NCBI RefSeq assembly: GCF_000003195.3
Contig: NC_012870.2
Span: forward strand, 12,268,501 to 12,332,500
Source: Sorghum bicolor
Taxonomy: Eukaryota; Streptophyta; Magnoliopsida; Poales; Poaceae
Length of the DNA: 64,000 nucleotides
Direction: 5' to 3'
A program made the position numbers and the translations under genes. Shown here one piece after another: positions 10,488 to 23,534 of the stretch (position 1 is the first letter of the stretch; each line of letters opens with the position of its first letter). The notes under the pieces are model-generated. The model was given only the letters and a program-made list of their open reading frames with translations, was not told where the DNA came from and made no database searches.

Positions 10488-11362
10488 CTTCCTTGGCAGG
10501 TCCGAATAATTTTTGTATTAGTACTTATTTTGTTACTCTAGTCCATTAACAAGTGCTCTTCCGCATGCGAGTACAAAATGGACAAGTGTTATTAGAACGA
10601 AATTCATGGATAAATAAATATAGAACCATGTGTTTAATCAATGAGGGAGATGCCCTAGGGGCGGGGTGGGGTGGCCGCCCCAGCTACCGATGCCATAGCA
10701 TCAGACCCCCAGACCCTCTCTTCCGCATTCTTCACTGTCTCTAGCATCCGCAGAGCGGCGACAATGAAGGATGAACAACGTGAATCAAAGCAGCGACGAC
10801 GCGAGGCAGAGCTCTATCTCCTTGCTAGGCATTTCTTTGGCATTGTAGTTTAGTCCAGTAAGGGCCCAAAATTGGTCCCCAATTCCCCAATCGTAGTCAG
10901 CAGTCGCATCCTCCCGCTATCCCACGCCCACCATTCCGCCCAACGCCCGCCACACTTCCGGTCTTCCGCTCGCCCGACGCGGCGGCGCCCATCCATCCGT
11001 TGACCGTCGCCAACAAATGCCAGGTGCCCACTAGCCTAGGTTCGTCCACCGCCCACTGAGTAGGAGCAGGACTGCTGGTTGTGCCTGGCGATAGTGGGAG
11101 GAGGAGCAGGAGCTGGCACCTGGCGCTCGGGCTGGCGGTGTGGCCGCGGATAGGTTAGCGGCAGAGGAGCAAGGCAGCAGCTCCACCAACATCTGGATTC
11201 GCCGAGGCCAAGGTTCAAGCAGAGTTTTTGCCATGATTTGTGTGATTATAGTATGCGAATGTTGTGTGTTGTGAATCTGATGCCTTTTTGGTTTATTCTC
11301 TCGTTGAAATTCGCCCCACTTATAATATTTTTCCAGCTCCGTCTTGTGTCTAAATGTGGTAC
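10488..11362. other. Unassigned stretch with a short GC-rich part
   Basis: 10640-11240 is GC-rich and has short open frames on both strands (for example plus 10671-10853, arginine and glutamate rich). None is recognised and no splice structure could be built. It could be a captured gene fragment or a decayed leader; I assign no function. Confidence 0.3.
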
Positions 11363-11591
11363 ATTTAGTACACCTTCCATTTAAAAAAAGGTTTTATTAT
11401 GTATCTAGACATAGACGTAGTGTATGTTTAGGTGCATAACAAAAGCTATGTTTTTTTGAAGGAACTGGAGGGGTCGAAGCCCCTACAGGGATTTATTAAG
11501 AGCAAAAAGTCTTACGTCTTACATGCAAAAGGAACAACTAAAAAACAAAGAGTAAATTAGGAAACAAAAAAGGAAAGGAAAAAAATCTGCT

Positions 11592-14500
11592 TCAAGCAGC
11601 TAAAGATTCCAGATTTTGTATCCATGCTTGAAACTGATTTTCCTGGTCTTGCTTCAACCTGTGCTTGAGTAGACCAAGCTCTTTGAAGAAGACTCTGCTA
11701 CAGTTATCTTTATTTCTACCTTGTCCCCTGAATACAAGATCATTCCTTGCAGTCCAAATCGTCCAGCACAAAAGGATGATCGACTCCATAAAGAAGCAAG
11801 AGTTTAGCTGAGTTCTCATTATGGCAGTCAGTTCAGGGAAGTGAGAATCAGCAGTAATTTGAATCCCAATGATGTCCCAACACATTCTAGCAAAGGCACA
11901 GTCCACAAACAGGTGATGAGATGTCTCCTCTGTTAATTCATTACAGAGAGCACAATAATATGATTCTAATTCCATATGTTTCCTTCTCAACATATTCATA
12001 GTACTCAACCTGTCCTTGATCATAAGCCAAAAAACACTTTGTGCTTTGGCTGAACTCTGCACTTCCAGAGCCACTTGAAGGCAGAATGAATGTCAGAATG
12101 CCCACAGAGTGCCCTATAGGTCTTTTTAGCAGAATACTGTTCAGATCCTCCCCTCTGAAACCACTTATCCGGGTTTTCAGTAAGCTCTACTGACTCAAGC
12201 AAAGCATTCACCCTCTGCAGCTGAGTGAAGGCAATCTGAGATATGGGCAATTGCAGCAGACTAGTAAAATCAGGGTTATTTATAACCTTTTGCATGGTGT
12301 GCTTGCCATTTTTCACAAATGTATACAGCTCAGGGACAGAAGAGCAAATGGGATTCTCCTTCCAGGGATCAGTCCAAAAGAGCACACTCTCACCATTTCC
12401 AACTATAGGTGCTTCAATAGTTTTGAACTGAGATAGAAGTTTTAGAATATCCCTCCACCAAAAAGACCCCTTCCTAGTGTGACTTGGCAATTTGCCATTT
12501 GAGTAATGCTTCTCCCAGATCAGCTTGACCCAGGGAATATCATGTTTGTTAAAGAACTTATGTAGATTTTTCATCAGCAAAGCTTGGTTTTGTTTCTCTA
12601 AATCTAACACTCCTAGACCCCCTTCCACCTTTGGAATACACACCATGTCCCAAGCAGCTTTCGGGTATCCTTTCTCATTGACACTAGAGCCCCTCCATAA
12701 GCAATGCTTCCTATATTTGTCAATTTGCTTAATGATAGATTTGGGAAGCACAATTGAACACATAAAGAAGGTTGGCAGGGCAGAAAACACCGCATTAACC
12801 ATCTGCAGCCTACCAGCTTGATTCAGAAAAGGAGAAACCAGTGCCAATCTTTTTTCACACTTTCTAATCATGGGTAGAAAATCTTGAACTGTGGGCCTTG
12901 AAATGCAAAGAGGCAAACCAAGATACGTAAATGGCAGGCTTCCTGTAACACATCCAAATGTTGCAGCCAAAACCTGAAGTCTGTCCTCAGGAACATTTAT
13001 TGGGATCATCATAGATTTGTTGAAATTTATTTTTAACCCAGTTGAGAGGGAAAAGGAATTCAGCAGAGCCTTTAAGAAGAAGAGTTGCCTAGTATCCCCC
13101 TCCATGATGACTAAGGTGTCATCTGCATATTGAACCACAGGAAAGTCCTGGGTAGAGTCCATGGGGATTGGCAGCCTTAGCAGACCCAAATCTCTTCCTT
13201 TGTTGATCATGGATTGCAGCAAATCTGCAGCCAGCACAAAGAGCAGAGGGGACAGGGGGTCACCTTGCCTGACCCCTCTCCTACAATGAAAAGTTTTGCC
13301 AATGGCTCCATTAAGCAGGACTGCAGAGGTACCAGAGGAGAAGATATTTTGCATCCACCTAACCCATCTCGGTCCAAAACCTCTAGCCTCCAAGAGGGAG
13401 ATCATAGTTTGATGCTCAACTTTATCAAAAGCTTTCTCAAAATCTAGTTTTAAAATGACAATTTCTTTTCTTGAACAGCTGCATAGATGGATGTACTCAT
13501 ATGCCCAGGCAACACAGTCTTGAATTGATCTCTTCTTTATGAACCCATACTGGTTCCTGTGAACAAGTGCAGCCACCAAAGGTTGCAGTCTATTTGCTAA
13601 GAGCTTAGTTATCAACTTGATAGAACTGTTAAGCAGGGAAATTGGCCTGAATTCATTAACCCTCCTAGCACCATCCACCTTAGGAATGAGAGTAATGTTT
13701 GAGGAATTAATGCTCCTTAAACAGACTGAATGGTCATAAAACTCTCTGCATAACTCATAAAAGTCAAATCTGATCACTGGCCAACATTTCTTCAGAAATT
13801 CGTTATTAAATCCATCTGGACCAGGTGACTTATCATTTGGAAGCTTTCTTATAATGGAATCAATCTCCTCCTGCTGAAAAGGTAACTCTAAAGTCTCCAG
13901 GTTAACCTCTCCATGGATGAAATAAACAGGGTCAAAGAGGAGTCCACTGCATTCAGAAACCCCTAACCTTAGCTTAAAGTCCTCCCAAAGCATTCTCTCT
14001 TTTTCCCTATGATCCGAAGTAACAGAGCCATCCTCAGCCACCAATTCACTAATTAAATTTTTTCTATATTTCATAGTAGCATTCGCATGAAAGAACTTGG
14101 TTCCAGCATCCCCCATCTTCACCCATTTGATGCTCCCCCTTTGCTTCCAGTAAACTCTCTGTTTCTCAAGCAACCCAAGCAAGTGCTCTTTCAAGGTCTC
14201 CTGAAAATCCCACTCTTCCAAACTTAGGTCCCTATATTCCTGTAAAATTTCAAGAAAAAGAAGGAGGTTCCTGCATTTTGCAATCAGAGAGTGAAGACCC
14301 TTCTTTGTTGCATGCCATTGTTTGAGGTTTTTCCTCAGAATTTTAAACTTAGCAGAAATAGCCTTGGCCTTATCAACATGAGGAACAGGAGTAGACCAGC
14401 TGTCATTTAGAATTTCAAAGAACTGCTCATCTAGTAACCAAAAATTTTCGAACCTAAAAACCCTGCTCTTAGGGATGACAGTAGAAATATTAACCAGACA

Positions 14501-15205
14501 GGGAGTATGATCGGAGGGGATCATATCCAAAGCTTTTACAGAGGTATTGGGATAGGCTAGGGTCCAGTTAGCATTAGTGAAAACCCAGTCAATTTTTTCT
14601 AGCAGAGGGGAGGGTTGCATATTTGACCAGGTAAATTTTTTTCCCTGCAGAGGAATCTCATTGAGGCCCAGATGACTGATGGCATCATTAAACATCAGAA
14701 TTTCAGACATACTGCCCCCTGGCTTGTTTCTGTCCTCTAAGCTTCTGATAAGATTAAAATCCCCCAGAATCATCCAATCCACAGAATCAGGCATCTGGAC
14801 ATTCTTTAACCAGTTTACAAATTGTATCTTCCCCTCAGGGAGACATGGGCCATATATGCAAGTGAGCACCCAGCTAACATTATTGTATAAAGAGACTAAT
14901 TCAACAGATATGCCATATTCATTACTGTGAATTTTTTCACCAGTGAAGAGAGCACTTTTCCATGCAATTAGAATCCCCCCTGAGGCCCCAACAGAAGGCA
15001 AACACTCAAAAGTATCAAAACCTGAAGGACAGATTTTTCTCAGAAAAGGAATATCAAACTCAGTTTTCTTAGTCTCCTGAAGACAAACAACATCACATTC
15101 AGACAGTAGAATCTTGTTCCTGATAGCATCCCATTTCCAGCTAGAATTAACCCCCTTGACATTCCAGGACAACACCTTCCAAGATCTAACAGAGTTCTGA
15201 TTCAT
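11592..15205 (-). pseudogene. ORF2: LINE ORF2: endonuclease and reverse transcriptase, one frameshift
   Basis: Read from the ATG at 15205 (MNQNSVRSWKVLSWNVKG). The N-terminal exonuclease-endonuclease-phosphatase domain shows SWNVKG, QETKK, GDFNL and SDHTP. The reverse transcriptase has FRPISLLNSS, LDFEKAFDKVEH, RGVRQGDPLSPLLF and the catalytic QYADD (about 13119-13133). The C-terminal zf-RVT domain (WLMIKDRL..., Cys and His residues around CALCNE and HLFVDC) is in a different frame: a T run read at about 12029-12034 on the minus strand is one base short, so the main frame stops at 12020 and the last 150 or so residues are in the next frame. No RNase H domain seen. A start further upstream would need a GTG codon. 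Confidence 0.9.
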
Positions 15206-15276
15206 TAAAACTATCTTAATACAAAAGACTGAGAACACCAGACCTAGCACGGTTCTAAAAACATGACTGAAGACAT

Positions 15277-18200
15277 TCAGTCTTGATCTCCCTTGCTACC
15301 CTCCTGACCCTCCTGGTCATTGCCATCCTTTCCTTCATTGTCCTCAGCCTCATTGCTTGGTCTAGGGGCTCTCTTCCTCCTTTCAACAGCCTGGTTTCTT
15401 GCCTTCCTCTTGGAGGCTACACCACCCAGCTTATCTGCCTCCAGCCCACAAAACTGTACCGCCAGATTCTTAATTGAATTAGAATTTAGAGTAGGGGGTG
15501 AAGGACTGCAAGCAGTGCATCTTTTAACAGGACAACCATTAGGTTTGGTGCCATTGCTATTAGCTTTGGTTCGGGGACTTCTTCTTACCTCAGTGTCAAG
15601 CAAAGGCGCCTTCCTTTTACTGGGACCCTTTTTTCCCTCTTGTTGTATGTCCCCAGATTGCTCTTTCCCTGTGTGCTGAACCACCTGGTCCCCACTTCCC
15701 AAGCCTTCCAGGTCTGTGGGGTTTGCCTCCTGTATTTCTTCAAGCATCAGCTTTAGCTTACTGTTCTCATCTTAACAATAACATCCATCAGAATCACTGA
15801 CAGGGCAGGTAGGAGGAATTGAGAGATAGATGGTTCCCATCTTACTGTCAACATGCTGCATGGCCTTAGAAGAGAGAAAAGCTTTTGTCGCATCAAAGCT
15901 TCCTGATGACATCAGCAACATGGTAAAGAAATTACTCCACTCAATGGGGATATTAACTCTTATGTAGTTGGCATTACCTGAGTTAGAATGGCTCTCGGCA
16001 AGAGTCGAAGGAGCAAGACCACTGTTTCTTTTCCATTCAGAGTAAGCCGGATCAGGCCCAAAGAACAAGGTCCTTGCCATTCCTACATTAATATGAGCCC
16101 TTTCATCTGCATTCTGTTGGGACTGCACTCCGAATGGGTCCTCTGGCAGTATCGGCTCATTCTGCAAAGCTGCCCCCCCCCTGAGCAGGTTCTTCCATCA
16201 TCCCGTTCTGAATGTCTCGTAGCAGTGGATTGATCTGATCTGCCCCTGATTTAATTGCACAACTTCAGCCTGAACTTCCTTAGTATAATTTACATTCAGC
16301 CCGACTTCAAGAGCAGCTTCTCCTTCCACATTTTGTGCAGGAGGCCCAGCCCCCTGCAAAACACCTGCCCTTCCTCAGGAACTATCTGTTGATTTTCTCC
16401 CATCTGCTGGACCTGCTCTTCTAACTGATTATCCTGACCTCCAGGTTCATCATCAAAGTCAATCAACTGATCCAACCCAATTTCTTCTACCATAGCCACT
16501 ACTGGTTGGGCAGGCAAAGGAGGCACTGGAGGAGCTAACTGAAAGATTGGCACCTGCACTTCGGGCTCGGGTATTAACTGCTGGACCTGTTGCACATGTT
16601 GAACTTCTTCGGTCATTGGTTCCCAATTGGCCAACTGGGCAGCAGGTGGGTTGATTATCATTTCCTCAGGGTCCTCTATCATTGGTGCAGCATTGAGGTC
16701 CTGTTGGACCACAAAAGGCTGTTCATTAAGATTGAGTCCAGGACCAATGTTCTGAACCTGTTCTCCTTGTTGCCCCAGAGCAGGGACTTCCTCTGGCCAA
16801 TTTGCCCATGCTTCAAGTTGGACTGCGGGTTGCTGAATCTGGACTGGTGCCTGCTGGGCATTAGGCCCTTGTAGCTGAGCCTGTAACCCTTGCTGCTGCT
16901 GCTGTCCTAGCCCAAAGAAATCAAATGGCAGCTGACCCTGCATCTGATTTTGCACAGGTAAAGGGTCCTCATCAGGTGGGCCGGCGCCAAGCATTTCTTG
17001 CTGAAGAATCTCACATTGAACTGTCCAAGAATCATTTTCAAAGCCCTCTGCTTCAGAGAAGACTATGAAATGTGGGATCGACTCCAGGTCAGCCACCCTA
17101 GCTTTTAGAATGATCCTTGTCTTTTGCTCTGAGGGCTCCCAAGACAGGACTTTTCCAAAGGAGCAGACTGCATTATCCAGGTACTCCTCTTTCCAATAAT
17201 CAAGAGGGAAGCCAAGAAGCATGAGCGTGACCTCTCTATTGAAATAGACCCTTCTCCAATTACGACCCTGGTTATGCTTAGTGAATGAAATGCTGACATC
17301 TCCAAACTGATGGGGACTTTCGAGCACCATCCTGTCTCTTTCCACAACTCTAGCAAACTGAACCAAGCCCTGCCCCAGATGAGTGCGCTGAATGGCTCTA
17401 GTTTGAACGCGAGCGACTCCACAAAGAAGTCATCAAGGACTCCACTAACATCCTGAAAGTTTAGCGGGTTGCCCGGGAGTGGCTCAATGGTGGCGATTGC
17501 CCAATCCTCATGGCGAGGGGTCGGCCTGGAGTTTGCCACAGCACGAACCATGAAACGCCTATTCTGGACCTCAACGTGATGCATCCTCGGCGGCACGAAG
17601 GGGCCTGGGTTCGCTCGCTGGTACGCCATTTTGGTGGAGTGGAGCTGCTCAACAGAGGGAGCTGGAAGAGGGGGCGAAGATGAAGTGGGGTTTTCCTGAT
17701 GAACTTCACGCCTTCGCTGATTAGAAGTAGTAGCACCGGAGGATGAGGGATCTAGAGTCAAACTGAGCTTGGTTAGCACTTGTTCCCTTGCCCCCATGCC
17801 CACTGACTGATGGGCCACATGATGCAAAGGGTCCACTGTCATTTGGTCTCCCTGAACGTGCCCATATCTCTGCTCAGAGCCAGCTGAGTATTTACTACCA
17901 CTTAAGCATTTACCACGGCAGTTGGCCTCGATATGACCCCACTGGAGGCACGCCCGACACTTGATGGGAGAGTTGCAGCGCCACCGCGGGTGAGAATTGG
18001 CCAGACACCTAGAGCAAATCCTGGAAGACTCTTCTGCCTGAAGATTTTCTGACGAAACCTTGGAGCCGAGGCCCAAATTCAAATCTGGGTCAGGATTCAC
18101 ATTTTGACTCACATGCACAGGACCTTTAGCAGCCTCAAAAACTGAACCCACGGGGCTAGGGAATTCTAGTCGATCAAAAACAGACTGCCGCTTAGGGAAT

Positions 18201-18859
18201 TCCAGCCGATCAAAGACAGATTGACGAACAGGGATAGCATTGGCACCAGTTAGCGGAGGCCAAGGAATTTGAGCAGTCGCAGTGAAATGAGACTCAGGAA
18301 TAGCATTGTCCCCAGACATAGCAGCAGAAGCAAATTGTGATTCAGTCCGCTGAAACCGTTTAAAACCAGAGTTGCGAGCTGGAATCCTAGAGACAAAATT
18401 TGTACGTCTCAGTCTGGAATCAAACATTCTGCCAGAATGCTTCAGCTCATTCTTAGCTTGATGCCAAGAACTCTCTTCATCTGACATAAAGTTTCTGAAC
18501 TCAAATCTCCAGTTGGGACCTCCATTGTTCCAGAGATGAAAGAAGAGTTTGTAGGCTCGACAATCAAACGAACGAAGTTTGCTTAAGAAGTGACCAACCA
18601 GATTGGAGGCGACTGAAAAACGAAAAACGTGCAAGTCCAATTGAAAAACTCTAAACTCTGAAGCTACACCGCCAATGGTGGCTTGAAGAATTTGCCCTAC
18701 TGAGGTTGGGCAAAGCTTAAACTTGCAACGGCCAAAAGAAACCACCAGAAAAAATTCGCGGGGATTAAAATCAGGCCGGGAAATAGGGAGCTTAAAGGTG
18801 CTCCAGACATGGCGCTGAATGGACAGCCCATGACTGAAGTTGAGCCCAGAGAGTTCCAT
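15277..18859 (-). pseudogene. ORF1: LINE ORF1: zinc-knuckle nucleic-acid-binding protein, multiply broken
   Basis: Begins MELSGLNFSHGLS at 18859. The first 400 residues hold a Cys-rich segment, CSRCLANSHPRWRC followed by CRACLQWGHIEANC (about 17925-18025), consistent with CCHC-type knuckles that bind RNA. Further on are a region resembling the plant LINE DUF4283 half, a Gln/Pro-rich tract (16300-16980) and a basic tail rich in Lys and Arg. The frame shifts near 17385, near 16375 and near 16225, and an in-frame TAA lies at 15772-15774, after which the same frame continues to 15277. Together these pieces would be a single protein of about 1,150-1,200 residues, so the copy cannot make intact ORF1 protein. 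Confidence 0.82.
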
Positions 18860-19321
18860 GAGAACTCGTGTGGCGCCACGACAGCCACGAGCTGAGCGCC
18901 GACACCGACTACTCGGCGCCCCACGGGAGCGCGAGCGGCGGCGGACTCAACATGGCCCCAACTTCTTCTCTGTCGGCAACAGCAGCTTCTACTGGGCGGA
19001 GACAGCGCGATCCGCTGCTGCCTCCTGGACCGCCTCCATGGCCACTCCGCCGTCGCTCACCGCCGGCACACCTTGCACAGGCGTGGTCCGAGGCCGCGGC
19101 CTCCGAGCTGACGGGGGAGTCACAGAGCACAGACTCCCAGGGGAATCGGCGGCCGTACGCCCACGGCTGGCTCCGTAATGGTGTTAACCAAACACAATCA
19201 ATAAGGTTGAAAAATAGTCAATTCAAATGATGTTCCAAGTCCTGATGTCTAGGTCCCCCATAACAAAAGCTATGTATCTAAAAAAAGCTAAAATAACTTA
19301 ATATTTGGAATAGAGGGAGTA

Positions 19322-19809
19322 TTTATTTACTCTCTTGAACATATAAGATAAATTAAGAGAGAGTGCAAAAGACATACACATGCCCCTCACTTTTTTAATC
19401 TATTTATTAAACTAATACATGCATGTATAGTGGCTATCATCCACAAGATTAAAGGGGTTGGGATTGCTTCATAAATGACGCTTAACAATACAAACCAACT
19501 GAAATTGTCCTTCTATCCCACAAGCTGTCATCCACAAGGATCAAACTTTTGAATGCTTCTATACCCAAAACTCGGATCGAGGGAGTACGTCAGATGCTTT
19601 CTTTCTTTGTTCCATTTACTACTCAATACATTTTGGCAGGCGGCCAAAAATGCTGGGCAAAGCCTCTGCTTACAAATCAATGCATGTGTTAATAACCATT
19701 TACGCAAGTAGCTAAGTGCCTGTATGCGAAAATAGATAAAAAAAAAATAAAAAGAAAACCAGAAGCCCCCAGCTGGCAAGCCTGCCAACTTCCTTGTGTT
19801 CCTCATTAC
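19322..19809. other. Intergenic DNA between LINE and CACTA MITE
   Basis: AT-rich, no recognisable gene. A degenerate Stowaway terminus (GATCGAGGGAGTA at 19575-19587) suggests an eroded MITE. Confidence 0.35.
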
Positions 19810-19812
19810 CAC

Positions 19813-20459
19813 CACTACTACAGTTAGGTACAACAGGGGCGGCTAAATAAGCTTTGTAAGGACGGCTGGCCCAGCCGCCCTTATGCAAACTGTAAGGGCG
19901 GTTCAACACCAGCCGCTCTTACAGTGGGCCACTGTAAGGACGGTTGGAAACAACAACCGCCCTTACTAATGACCATTGTAAGGGCGGCTGGTGCTTCCAG
20001 CCGCCCTTATAGCATCATAGATAAGCTCTAATTTGGTCAACACAAAGCTCAAGCTCCATGGAAGAGAGAGAAAACCAAAATGTAAATTGCTCACTAACCA
20101 ACCAATAAAACTTGGATTAGAGGGTGGGAATAGCAGTTTCTTACCTTAAACAAGCTCCCCACCAAAGGATTTAAGTTCAAAACCTCCCCCCTTACTAGAG
20201 TGATTTTAGGGAGGTGCCCAAGACCTCCCAAGCTTTTTTTTCGAGTGGAAGTGAGTGGCTCGGGAAGGAAGAAGAGTGGGCCGCCCCTACAGTGCCTCCC
20301 CCACTGTAAGGGCGGCTAGTAACACCAACCGTCCCTACAGTGAACACTGCAAGGGCGGTTCATTCACTGGTTGCCTGCCCACGCACTGTAAGGGCGGTTC
20401 AAATGTTAGCCGCCCCTACAGTGTGGGGGGCGCTCTCTTAGTAAGTTTTTCACGTAGTG
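19813..20459. mobile_element. CACTA MITE, 647 bp, with 3-bp target duplication
   Basis: Starts CACTACTACAG and ends CACGTAGTG, flanked by CAC on both sides (19810-19812 and 20460-20462). Subterminal 'GTAAGGGCGGCT' and its inverse recur about a dozen times, far more densely than in the larger element at 8835, and share its core motif. These repeats are the usual transposase-binding sites of CACTA elements. No coding capacity. Confidence 0.85.
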
Positions 20460-20462
20460 CAC

Positions 20463-21989
20463 CATCGTTTTCAAATAAATCTTGTCCCACCTCATTATAG
20501 TATGTGTAGATCGGTGTAAGTCATCTATGGAAGAAAGAAAATCTATCTAGTGTGCAGGAAAGAAGGAAATCAGTTGAGAGTGTTGGTGGATGGAGAAATA
20601 CCATGGTTACCGCTTAGTAAGGGGTGTGATGGAGGATGGTGAAAACCGGAAGAGCGAGGGGTGACGCGAGGAGATGATTTGTTACGAGAGAAAGACTATG
20701 TTGAGCGAACAAGCTATATATTAATTGAATGGCAGGAACGTGTAAGACGGGACCCATTAATTGTTAGATTTAACTTAGATGATTAGTCTCTTTCCGCTCG
20801 ATTAAATCGTCCATTACACTGTTGATGATCCATGCCTAATGTTGCTGAAAAGTTTCTCTCTCCGCCTGTCCCGTCGCGTTGTTTTATTACACACACTAAA
20901 AGTTCTCCGATGATCGAATGTGAGCGTGTCTGGTGCTAGCTCCCAGGATATAGATCCTGACGTAGACAATCCAATCCGATCAGGAATTTATTAATGGGCA
21001 ACGATTATTCGTTGTTTTAGCAACACGGCAATTAGCGACGATGACACCACGTGCGCGTGCCTACTGTGCTACTGCCTGTAGTACGAAGAAATTTAGTGAG
21101 GTGTCGCGTTCGCTCATGTCAGTCTCTCGCCTTTCCAGCTGCTGTTGCAGTCGCTTGCATTGGGATCCAGCCATCCATCTCATTCTGATCACCAGAGGGC
21201 AACAGTCCAACACGCACAGTAGTAGTATACTATATGTTGCCGACAATATGCAAGCGGCGTTTTGTATTGCACGTTGGCACAAATAAACCATGCATATGCA
21301 TTATTAGAAACAAGCAATCATGTTTTTATACTATAGTAGTACTACTAATAATCCCAAGTACTACTAATAATCCCAAGTACTACTGTAATTATTGTTTTCA
21401 TCCCAAGCATGTTTGCAGGGTGGTAAAGATGCTTGGCATGCGGCCGGTACAATGCTGGGGCCTTGGCCTGGCCGCCTGTGCTGTCGACAGCCCAAGCATT
21501 TGAGCAGAGCACAGAGTAGGGCAGGGCATTGTCCGGCATTAGAGAAGACCCATGTTGTGTCATTTCGACAGGACACTTTTGATCCACCCTCCCGGCACGG
21601 CACCCTCTTTTTCTTTTCTTATTTCTTGTTGGAAGAAAAGACCATCATAATGTTTCAAAAAAAAGACCATCATACGTACACTTAAGAATCTTGTGGCAGC
21701 AGCAGCAGCAGCCACATTCATTAAAGGCACTTACTATCATCAGATGTTAATTATTGCACGTTATGTTAGTCGATTGATGGCAGATTGGCATGCATGAGGC
21801 GCTGCTGCTAGCTGCACTGCATGCAATGCAATGCAAGTCACCAAATTTGATGGAGTACGTGGGGGCCATCTCGCTCTCACCTCACCACTCGATCAGATCA
21901 GCGTGTGTGTCAGTCACTCTCTGTGCACTGTGCACCACGACAAGGCGCGCCCCATGTGCTGTGTCGTCCCGTCCACCCTATCCGGCTAT
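20463..21989. other. Intergenic DNA with a 19-bp direct duplication
   Basis: No gene recognised. TACTACTAATAATCCCAAG occurs twice in tandem around 21341-21378. A short CAG run lies at 21700-21711. Several chance frames overlap on both strands without codon bias or homology that I recognise. Confidence 0.4.
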
Positions 21990-22324
21990 GGCCCTTCTCG
22001 TCCAAAAATTTTTCATCCAATTCATCGAATCCTTGGACACATGCATGAAACATTAAATGTAGATAAAAAAATAAACTAATTACACAGTTTAGTTGGGAAT
22101 CACGAGACGAATCTTTTAAGACTAATTACTCCATAATTAGCCTTAAGTGCTACAGTAACCCACAGATGCTAATGACAGATTAATTATGCTTAATAAATTT
22201 GTCTTGCAGTTTCCTAACGCGCTATGTAATTTGTTTTTTTATTAGTTTCTAAAAATCCCTTTCGACATCCTTTCGACACATTCGATGTGACACCTAAAAA
22301 ATTTTCATCCCCCATCTAAACAGT
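21990..22324. mobile_element. MITE of about 335 bp related to the GGCCTTGTTTAG family
   Basis: Left arm has CCAAAAATTTTTCATCCAAT and a 'cacatgcatgaaacattaaat' block; the right arm ends with the inverse, AAAAATTTTCATCCCCCATC then TAAACAG. The internal CACGAGACGAATCTTTTAAG block is the family hallmark, but the element carries about 100 bp extra relative to the 230-bp copies. Confidence 0.6.
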
Positions 22325-23140
22325 GCGCGCCGTCCAGCAGTTTCCAGATGGATGGATGATGCATGTACAACTACGAGAGTGCATGCACAGATCAAGCCAC
22401 TCGTCGATTCACAGTGGTGTGCACCAAGAATTAATTGAAACCAAATCATGATTTTTTTTGTCTCAGCTAAGGTTTCATTTATTCTAACACCTTGATTGGT
22501 TCCTATATTGTTTAGCTAATAATGAATCTATGGCACCTGTGTATGCACACATTTTTCAGTAAATAAAACTATTTAAAGAAACCTTCTATAATGCATTTTC
22601 TACTATTTGCCTCTGGAAGAACAAAATATGGTTATTAATAAAAGAAATAAATACTATATTGAAAAGAAGATATGACTTTTCAAACCCACACACCTCATCT
22701 CATCAAAGATTTTTGGGTCTGCTCCTTATCAAATGTGTACTATATATCTCATTCAAAACAGTACTTTCAAAACCATATCAATGGCATTATATATGGACCA
22801 TATGTATATATAAGGTGACTAATATGACGTTACGTGAACCATTTAAGCATGCAAGGGCAGATGTAGTGGGGCTGGTTGGGCTTGGTCCGGTGATCCCGTC
22901 CTACTTGCTTCAAGCCCTTGAAACCCCTCCTTGAGCCTCTGATCCATTTTTGGATCCATAGAAGAGAGGAGGAGCTCGAGTCTGAAGGGTGAAGATAAAG
23001 CCCCTCCTTTAGTCCTAGTTTATGTCTGATAAGGATCAACTTAGGGTACATGGTGGTCGATTAGATATAACTAGAATCACTCGATGCTCATTCAATAAGA
23101 TCAACTAGCACCAAAGGTTACTTGACTACCAATGTTTAGT
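22325..23140. other. Intergenic DNA, nothing recognised
   Basis: AT-rich. A GC-richer patch at 22855-23010 has no gene-like structure on either strand that I can support. Confidence 0.35.
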
Positions 23141-23144
23141 TATC

Positions 23145-23148
<4 letters not shown>

Positions 23149-23205
<57 letters not shown>
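23149..23205. repeat. (TA)n microsatellite
   Basis: About 28 uninterrupted AT/TA units. Non-coding; apparent Ile-Tyr frames here are artefacts of the repeat. Confidence 0.9.
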
Positions 23206-23207
<2 letters not shown>

Positions 23208-23534
23208 ACTCTTTTCAACAATGGATTATACCGACTGTTTATACTAGGAACATTCCTCGTAGTTGTTTTAGAGCTAGTAACTACTCACATATTATTGAGG
23301 GTGCCCTAAATAAATGGCCATAACTAATGGCTTGCAAATCCAAAAGATGCATTGTTTCTTGCATTGGAAACTGACTCACAATATATTAAGTTTCAATGAT
23401 ATAGTAATATATATGAATGTTGTAACCACACATATTGATATTGCCATGTCGTCTTTCAATTATACTAGCAATAATTCTGCATGCTTCCTGTGACTTTATA
23501 TATCCATATCCATCAGACCATCACTATAAGCATA

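Larger units (their letters stand above)
11435..19275 (-). mobile_element. L1-type LINE, nearly full length, with 17-bp target site duplication
   Basis: The element occupies 11452-19258 (7.8 kb, minus strand). It is flanked by an exact duplication, CATAACAAAAGCTATGT, at 11435-11451 and 19259-19275. The 3' end abuts a short poly(A) (T run at 11452-11457 on the plus strand). The 5' end near 19258 is preceded by a GC-rich leader (18870-19180) that probably holds the internal promoter. ORF1 is a zinc-knuckle RNA-binding protein; ORF2 has endonuclease, reverse transcriptase and a zf-RVT domain, the layout of plant L1-clade LINEs. Both frames are broken, so this copy is not autonomous although its termini look complete. 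Confidence 0.92.
11363..19321. mobile_element. Stowaway MITE split by the LINE insertion
   Basis: Left half (11363-11451) and right half (19276-19321) together form a Stowaway element of roughly 140 bp. The right end ATAGAGGGAG is followed by TA, and the left end is its eroded inverse. The break is the 17-bp duplicated target of the LINE, so the MITE was there first. Confidence 0.75.

Noticed and set aside
12243..14930. Plus-strand open frames within the LINE
   Set aside because: Antisense shadows of ORF2.
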